Below are positions 5,202-8,083 of a stretch of 8,083 bases of DNA, one piece after another. The position numbers and the translations under genes are program-made. The stretch's first letter is position 1. Every line of letters starts with the position of its first letter. Origin of the DNA: Verrucomicrobiota bacterium (lineage in GTDB: Bacteria; Verrucomicrobiota; Verrucomicrobiia; Chthoniobacterales; UBA10450); assembly GCA_003219095.1 (NCBI GenBank), contig QHPM01000290.1, positions 1 through 8,083 of the forward strand, read 5' to 3'. The notes beneath the pieces are model-generated. The model ran no database searches and was not told the DNA's origin. It was given only the letters and a program-made list of their open reading frames with translations.

Positions 5202-6896
5202 GTGCAACCTCGATGGATTTTGGCGCACGACAACGCGCCGGCCAACAATGGAATCCCGTGGCCGGACCTTTGCGGGTCCGACTGCATCGCGCGCCTGCTC
5301 CAGCGCCGCGACTTTAAATGTACCGACGATGTTCGTGCATTTCTAAATCCGCGGCTCGCCACTTTGGCCGACCCATTCTTGATCGGCGGAATGCATGATG
5401 TGGTTGCACGGATTTTTCACGCGATCGATCACCGTCAACGCGTGGTCTTATTCGGCGATTACGATGTCGATGGCGTAACCTCCCTCGCGCTTTTGTCCGA
5501 AATTCTGCGTGCCTACGGAAACGAGCCGAAACTTTTTCTGCCCCTCCGAATGGAAGAGGGCTACGGCCTGAGTGCAGAAGGAGTTTCGCGCTGTCTCCGC
5601 CAGCACAATCCGGAACTACTTATCGCGATTGATTGTGGGACCTCCTCCCTTGCTGAAATAGATTCAATTAAACGAGCGGGTATCCAAGTGATTGTTCTCG
5701 ATCACCATGAACCCAAATCAGAGCTGCCGGACTGCCTGCTCCTGAATCCGAAGACGACGAATTCCGGGTTCGATTATCTTTGCAGTGTGGGGCTGACCTT
5801 TAAACTTTGCCACGCCCTGTTAAAAACACGGCGAGTCGATTTCGATCTGAAAAACACGCTCGATCTGGTCGCGCTCGGCACCGTCGCGGACATCGTTCCG
5901 TTGCGTGGCGATAATCGGGTCTTTGTGAAGAGTGGCTCGACCATGATCGAACGATCGCGTCGCCCCGGAGTTGCGAAGTTAATAGAGGTCGCCGGAGTAA
6001 AGCAGCCGGTGATGCCAGACGACATCGGCTTCCGACTTGGCCCGCGTTTGAATGCGGCCGGCCGGCTGGCCACGGCGGAGAAAGCGTTGCGTTTATTGAT
6101 AACGGACAGCCCGATCGAAGCAGAGGAACTCGCGCGCGAACTGGATGATCAAAACCGGGAACGCCAGGAAGTTGAAAAATGCATTCTGCAGCGGGCCGAA
6201 GAAGAACTCGCTAAAGATTTTGATTCGTCACGGGATGCCGGAATTGTCTTAGGCGCGCGTGGCTGGCATTCCGGCGTTCTTGGGATAGTTGCTTCCCGCA
6301 TTTCGAAAAAACATCATCGGCCAACGATTATTGTCGGATTTGACGAAAGCGGTGCTGGAAAGGGAAGCGGGCGCAGTATCGAGGGGTGTTCGATCGTGCG
6401 TGCTCTTTCGGAGTGCAGCGGCGCGCTGGAAAAATTCGGGGGACACGAAATGGCCGCAGGTGTGAGTTTGCGGGAAGAAAATCTGCCGAAATTTCGCGAG
6501 CAGTTTTTGAATGCGGTGCGCCGGCAATTAACGGACGAAGGGCTTGCTCCGCGCTTGCACCTTGACGCTGAAATTGGGCTAGCCGAGATCAATTTTGATT
6601 TGCTGCACTGGCACGAAATGTTGCAGCCCTTCGGTAACGGAAACCCGCAGCCGATCTTTGTATCGTCCGCGGTGGAGGCGGTTCGCCCGCCGCGGGTGGT
6701 AGGGGAGCGGCATCTCGAGCTCCGGCTAAGACAACGAAATTGCTATCAACGCGCGATCTTTTTTGACGGCGCAGCTTCCGCACTGCCGCCCGCGCCTTGG
6801 GACGTGGCTTTTCGCATTCACACCAATATTTACGAAGGCGAAACCCGAATCGATTTGCACGTGCAAGCTCTACGCAGTGCAGCCTCGTTAGATTGA
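5202..6896 (+). CDS. recJ: Single-stranded-DNA exonuclease RecJ
   Basis: RecJ degrades single-stranded DNA 5' to 3' in recombinational repair, mismatch repair and base excision repair, using divalent metal ions held by DHH-family motifs. The 564-residue length is typical. DYDVDG (86-91) is motif I, D144 in AIDCG supplies another metal ligand, DHH (167-169) is motif III, and GPRLNAAGRL (280-289) is a conserved RecJ segment. The DHHA1 domain (about 330-440) includes GSGRSIEG and GGHEMAAG (413-420). The C-terminal OB-like domain contains LQPFGNGNPQPIF. All catalytic landmarks are intact. The GTG at 5202 is the first start after an in-frame stop at 5196-5198 and gives the expected PRW near the N-terminus. 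The alternative TTG at 5220 would remove six residues. No Shine-Dalgarno is present. The stop overlaps the recG start by one base (TGATG). Confidence 0.96.
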   Translation: MQPRWILAHDNAPANNGIPWPDLCGSDCIARLLQRRDFKCTDDVRAFLNPRLATLADPFLIGGMHDVVARIFHAIDHRQRVVLFGDYDVDGVTSLALLSEILRAYGNEPKLFLPLRMEEGYGLSAEGVSRCLRQHNPELLIAIDCGTSSLAEIDSIKRAGIQVIVLDHHEPKSELPDCLLLNPKTTNSGFDYLCSVGLTFKLCHALLKTRRVDFDLKNTLDLVALGTVADIVPLRGDNRVFVKSGSTMIERSRRPGVAKLIEVAGVKQPVMPDDIGFRLGPRLNAAGRLATAEKALRLLITDSPIEAEELARELDDQNRERQEVEKCILQRAEEELAKDFDSSRDAGIVLGARGWHSGVLGIVASRISKKHHRPTIIVGFDESGAGKGSGRSIEGCSIVRALSECSGALEKFGGHEMAAGVSLREENLPKFREQFLNAVRRQLTDEGLAPRLHLDAEIGLAEINFDLLHWHEMLQPFGNGNPQPIFVSSAVEAVRPPRVVGERHLELRLRQRNCYQRAIFFDGAASALPPAPWDVAFRIHTNIYEGETRIDLHVQALRSAASLD

Positions 6897-8083
6897 TGAA
6901 CCTCGATACTTCACTGGAAGAACTGAGCTGGATTCCGCGGCCGCGCATCCTCGCGTTGCGCCGGCTCGCGCTCGAGACGGTCGGCGATTTGCTCACGCAT
7001 TACCCACGTCGACACGAAGATCGGAGAGAGTTTCGCGGATTTCCGCGTGAAGAAACTATCGCCCCAGTCTGCTTGTGCGGCGAAGTGGCAAAGACGCGAC
7101 TAATGCGTTTCGGCGGACGCAAAATCTTTGAAGCAGTGCTGGAGGAAAGTGGCGCGCACGCGCTCAGCCAACCGCTCACCTGCCGCTGGTTCAATCTGCA
7201 TTACATCCAAAAGATGATTGCGACCGGGCAGCGGCTGGTTGTGTTCGGTCGCGTCAAGCGCAAAGGCCCGCGTTTGCTCATGGATCATCCGGAATTTGAG
7301 GTAATCGAAGACGACGAAGAGATTTTAGTTCATTTCCGTCGCATCACCCCAATTTATCCGGCAACGGAAGGCTTGTCGCAGCGAGTCTTACGAGGATTAA
7401 TTTTTCGGTTGCTCGAACAGGTCGCAGTCGTGTCGGCGGATGTGCCGCTGCCTGCTTCGTTAAGGAACGGGGAAGACGAAAACGCACTTCGCAAAATTCA
7501 TTTCCCAGAGAGCGACGAACAGTTGCGCAAAGTGCGCGATCATTTGGTGCTCGGTGAATTTTTCCGGATGCAAATGCTGATCGCCGCGGCGCGCGCGGAA
7601 AATTCCGCGCGGGTTGGTTGCCGTCACCAAAGCCGCGGTTTGTTAGCGGACCAATTCGTCGGTGCACTTCCCTTCGCCTTTACCAGTGCACAGCAACGAG
7701 TCTTTAACGAGGTTAAGCACGATCTGCGGGTGGCGTCGCCGATGAATCGGTTGCTGCAAGGCGACGTTGGCTCTGGGAAAACAGTCGTGGCCATCGCCGC
7801 AATGTTGCTGGCGGTCGAGTCCGGATCGCAAGCGGCGCTGATGGCGCCGACGCAAATTCTGGCGGAGCAACATTACGCGGTTTTGCGCAACTGGCTTGAT
7901 CCGCTCGGGATTCGAATCGCGCTCCGCACCGGCGCACGACAGGAAGACAACGCGCCGTTGCCGCTGTTCGCCCGCGGGGATTCCGATTCTCTGGGATCGG
8001 GTAGCGCACGCGTCTCGCGTGTCGGCGACGGCGTCACGCCGTCGCGCACTTTTTCAGAGGATGAGGAGACTTTCGAAGCACAG
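6896..8083 (+). CDS. recG: ATP-dependent DNA helicase RecG, 3' partial
   Basis: RecG remodels stalled replication forks and branch-migrates Holliday junctions. The frame is open for 396 codons to the window edge. The N-terminal wedge/OB region covers about residues 1-180, and ITPIYPATEGLSQRVLRGLI matches the conserved RecG segment after it. PFAFTSAQQRVFNEV precedes the helicase core. Walker A (motif I) is LQGDVGSGKT, with the ATP-binding lysine at 295. Motif Ia is MAPTQILAEQHY (316-327). After LRTGARQED the protein does not go on to motif II as expected; it carries an extra Ser/Arg/Gly-rich segment. Part of this (about 368-388) is encoded by a REP-like repeat that is also present upstream of recJ. 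The frame stays open, so the protein may still be functional. The ATG shares its A with the recJ stop, implying coupled translation. Motifs II-VI lie beyond the window. Confidence 0.93.
   Translation, partial: MNLDTSLEELSWIPRPRILALRRLALETVGDLLTHYPRRHEDRREFRGFPREETIAPVCLCGEVAKTRLMRFGGRKIFEAVLEESGAHALSQPLTCRWFNLHYIQKMIATGQRLVVFGRVKRKGPRLLMDHPEFEVIEDDEEILVHFRRITPIYPATEGLSQRVLRGLIFRLLEQVAVVSADVPLPASLRNGEDENALRKIHFPESDEQLRKVRDHLVLGEFFRMQMLIAAARAENSARVGCRHQSRGLLADQFVGALPFAFTSAQQRVFNEVKHDLRVASPMNRLLQGDVGSGKTVVAIAAMLLAVESGSQAALMAPTQILAEQHYAVLRNWLDPLGIRIALRTGARQEDNAPLPLFARGDSDSLGSGSARVSRVGDGVTPSRTFSEDEETFEAQ
7998..8055 (+). repeat. REP-like palindromic element, copy C, inside recG
   Basis: This copy starts CGGGTAGCGCACGCG, containing a GTAG tetranucleotide directly before a small hairpin (CACGCG/CGCGTG, loop TCT, 8007-8021). 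A perfect ten-base-pair stem follows, with arms GCGACGGCGT (8025-8034) and ACGCCGTCGC (8036-8045) around one base. It ends with the CGCGCACTTTTTC tail shared with copy A. It is translated in the recG frame as roughly GSARVSRVGDGVTPSRTF, without stop codons. Confidence 0.75.

Noticed and set aside
7592..7611. Perfect nine-base-pair inverted repeat (arms CGCGCGGAA/TTCCGCGCG) inside recG
   Set aside because: It has no similarity to the head or tail of the repeat family, encodes an ordinary Ala/Arg-rich stretch of RecG, and is plausible by chance in GC-rich codons.

Overview
The window looks like chromosomal DNA from a Verrucomicrobiota bacterium, possibly of the Spartobacteria/Chthoniobacterales type. 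This rests on moderately high GC, poor Shine-Dalgarno use, futalosine-route menaquinone genes, verrucomicrobial-style RecG and DUF72 proteins, and intergenic spacers full of short hairpin repeats. The assignment is inference; no marker gene in the window proves it.

Layout. 3-1085 (+) is the C-terminal part of a secretin (GspD/PilQ-type outer-membrane pore) whose start lies before the window. It ends at a good Rho-independent terminator (1112-1149). 1307-1891 (-) is an ECF-type RNA polymerase sigma factor, convergent with the secretin and without an adjacent anti-sigma gene. The spacer between them (1086-1306) carries a cluster of perfect small hairpins with very short loops. A divergent spacer (1892-2185) carries three more hairpins of the same style and then the start of mqnE. 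mqnE (2186-3337), mqnA (3369-4136) and a DUF72 gene (4133-4996) form a tight + strand cluster. MqnA and MqnE catalyse the first two steps of futalosine-dependent menaquinone synthesis. A 205-bp spacer (4997-5201) holds a head-to-head pair of REP-like palindromic elements and a strong-looking promoter. recJ (5202-6896) and recG (6896 to the window end, incomplete) follow, overlapping by one base. They encode a 5'-3' single-strand exonuclease and a branch-migrating helicase, a coherent recombination and repair pair.

The most interesting feature is a repeat family shared between the spacer before recJ and the coding sequence of recG. A third copy (about 7998-8055) sits in frame inside recG, between helicase motifs Ia and II, and leaves the frame open. 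This resembles the in-protein palindromic elements known from Rickettsia. The elements have a GTAG/GGAG-like tetranucleotide, a conserved 21-nt head, and then a hairpin whose sequence varies while its pairing is kept. A second observation is that the recJ promoter (TTGTCA-16-TAAAAT) predicts a transcription start at or next to the GTG start codon, so recJ may have a leaderless transcript. I see no defence island, CRISPR array, tRNA, rRNA, transposase or wholly new multi-gene system.
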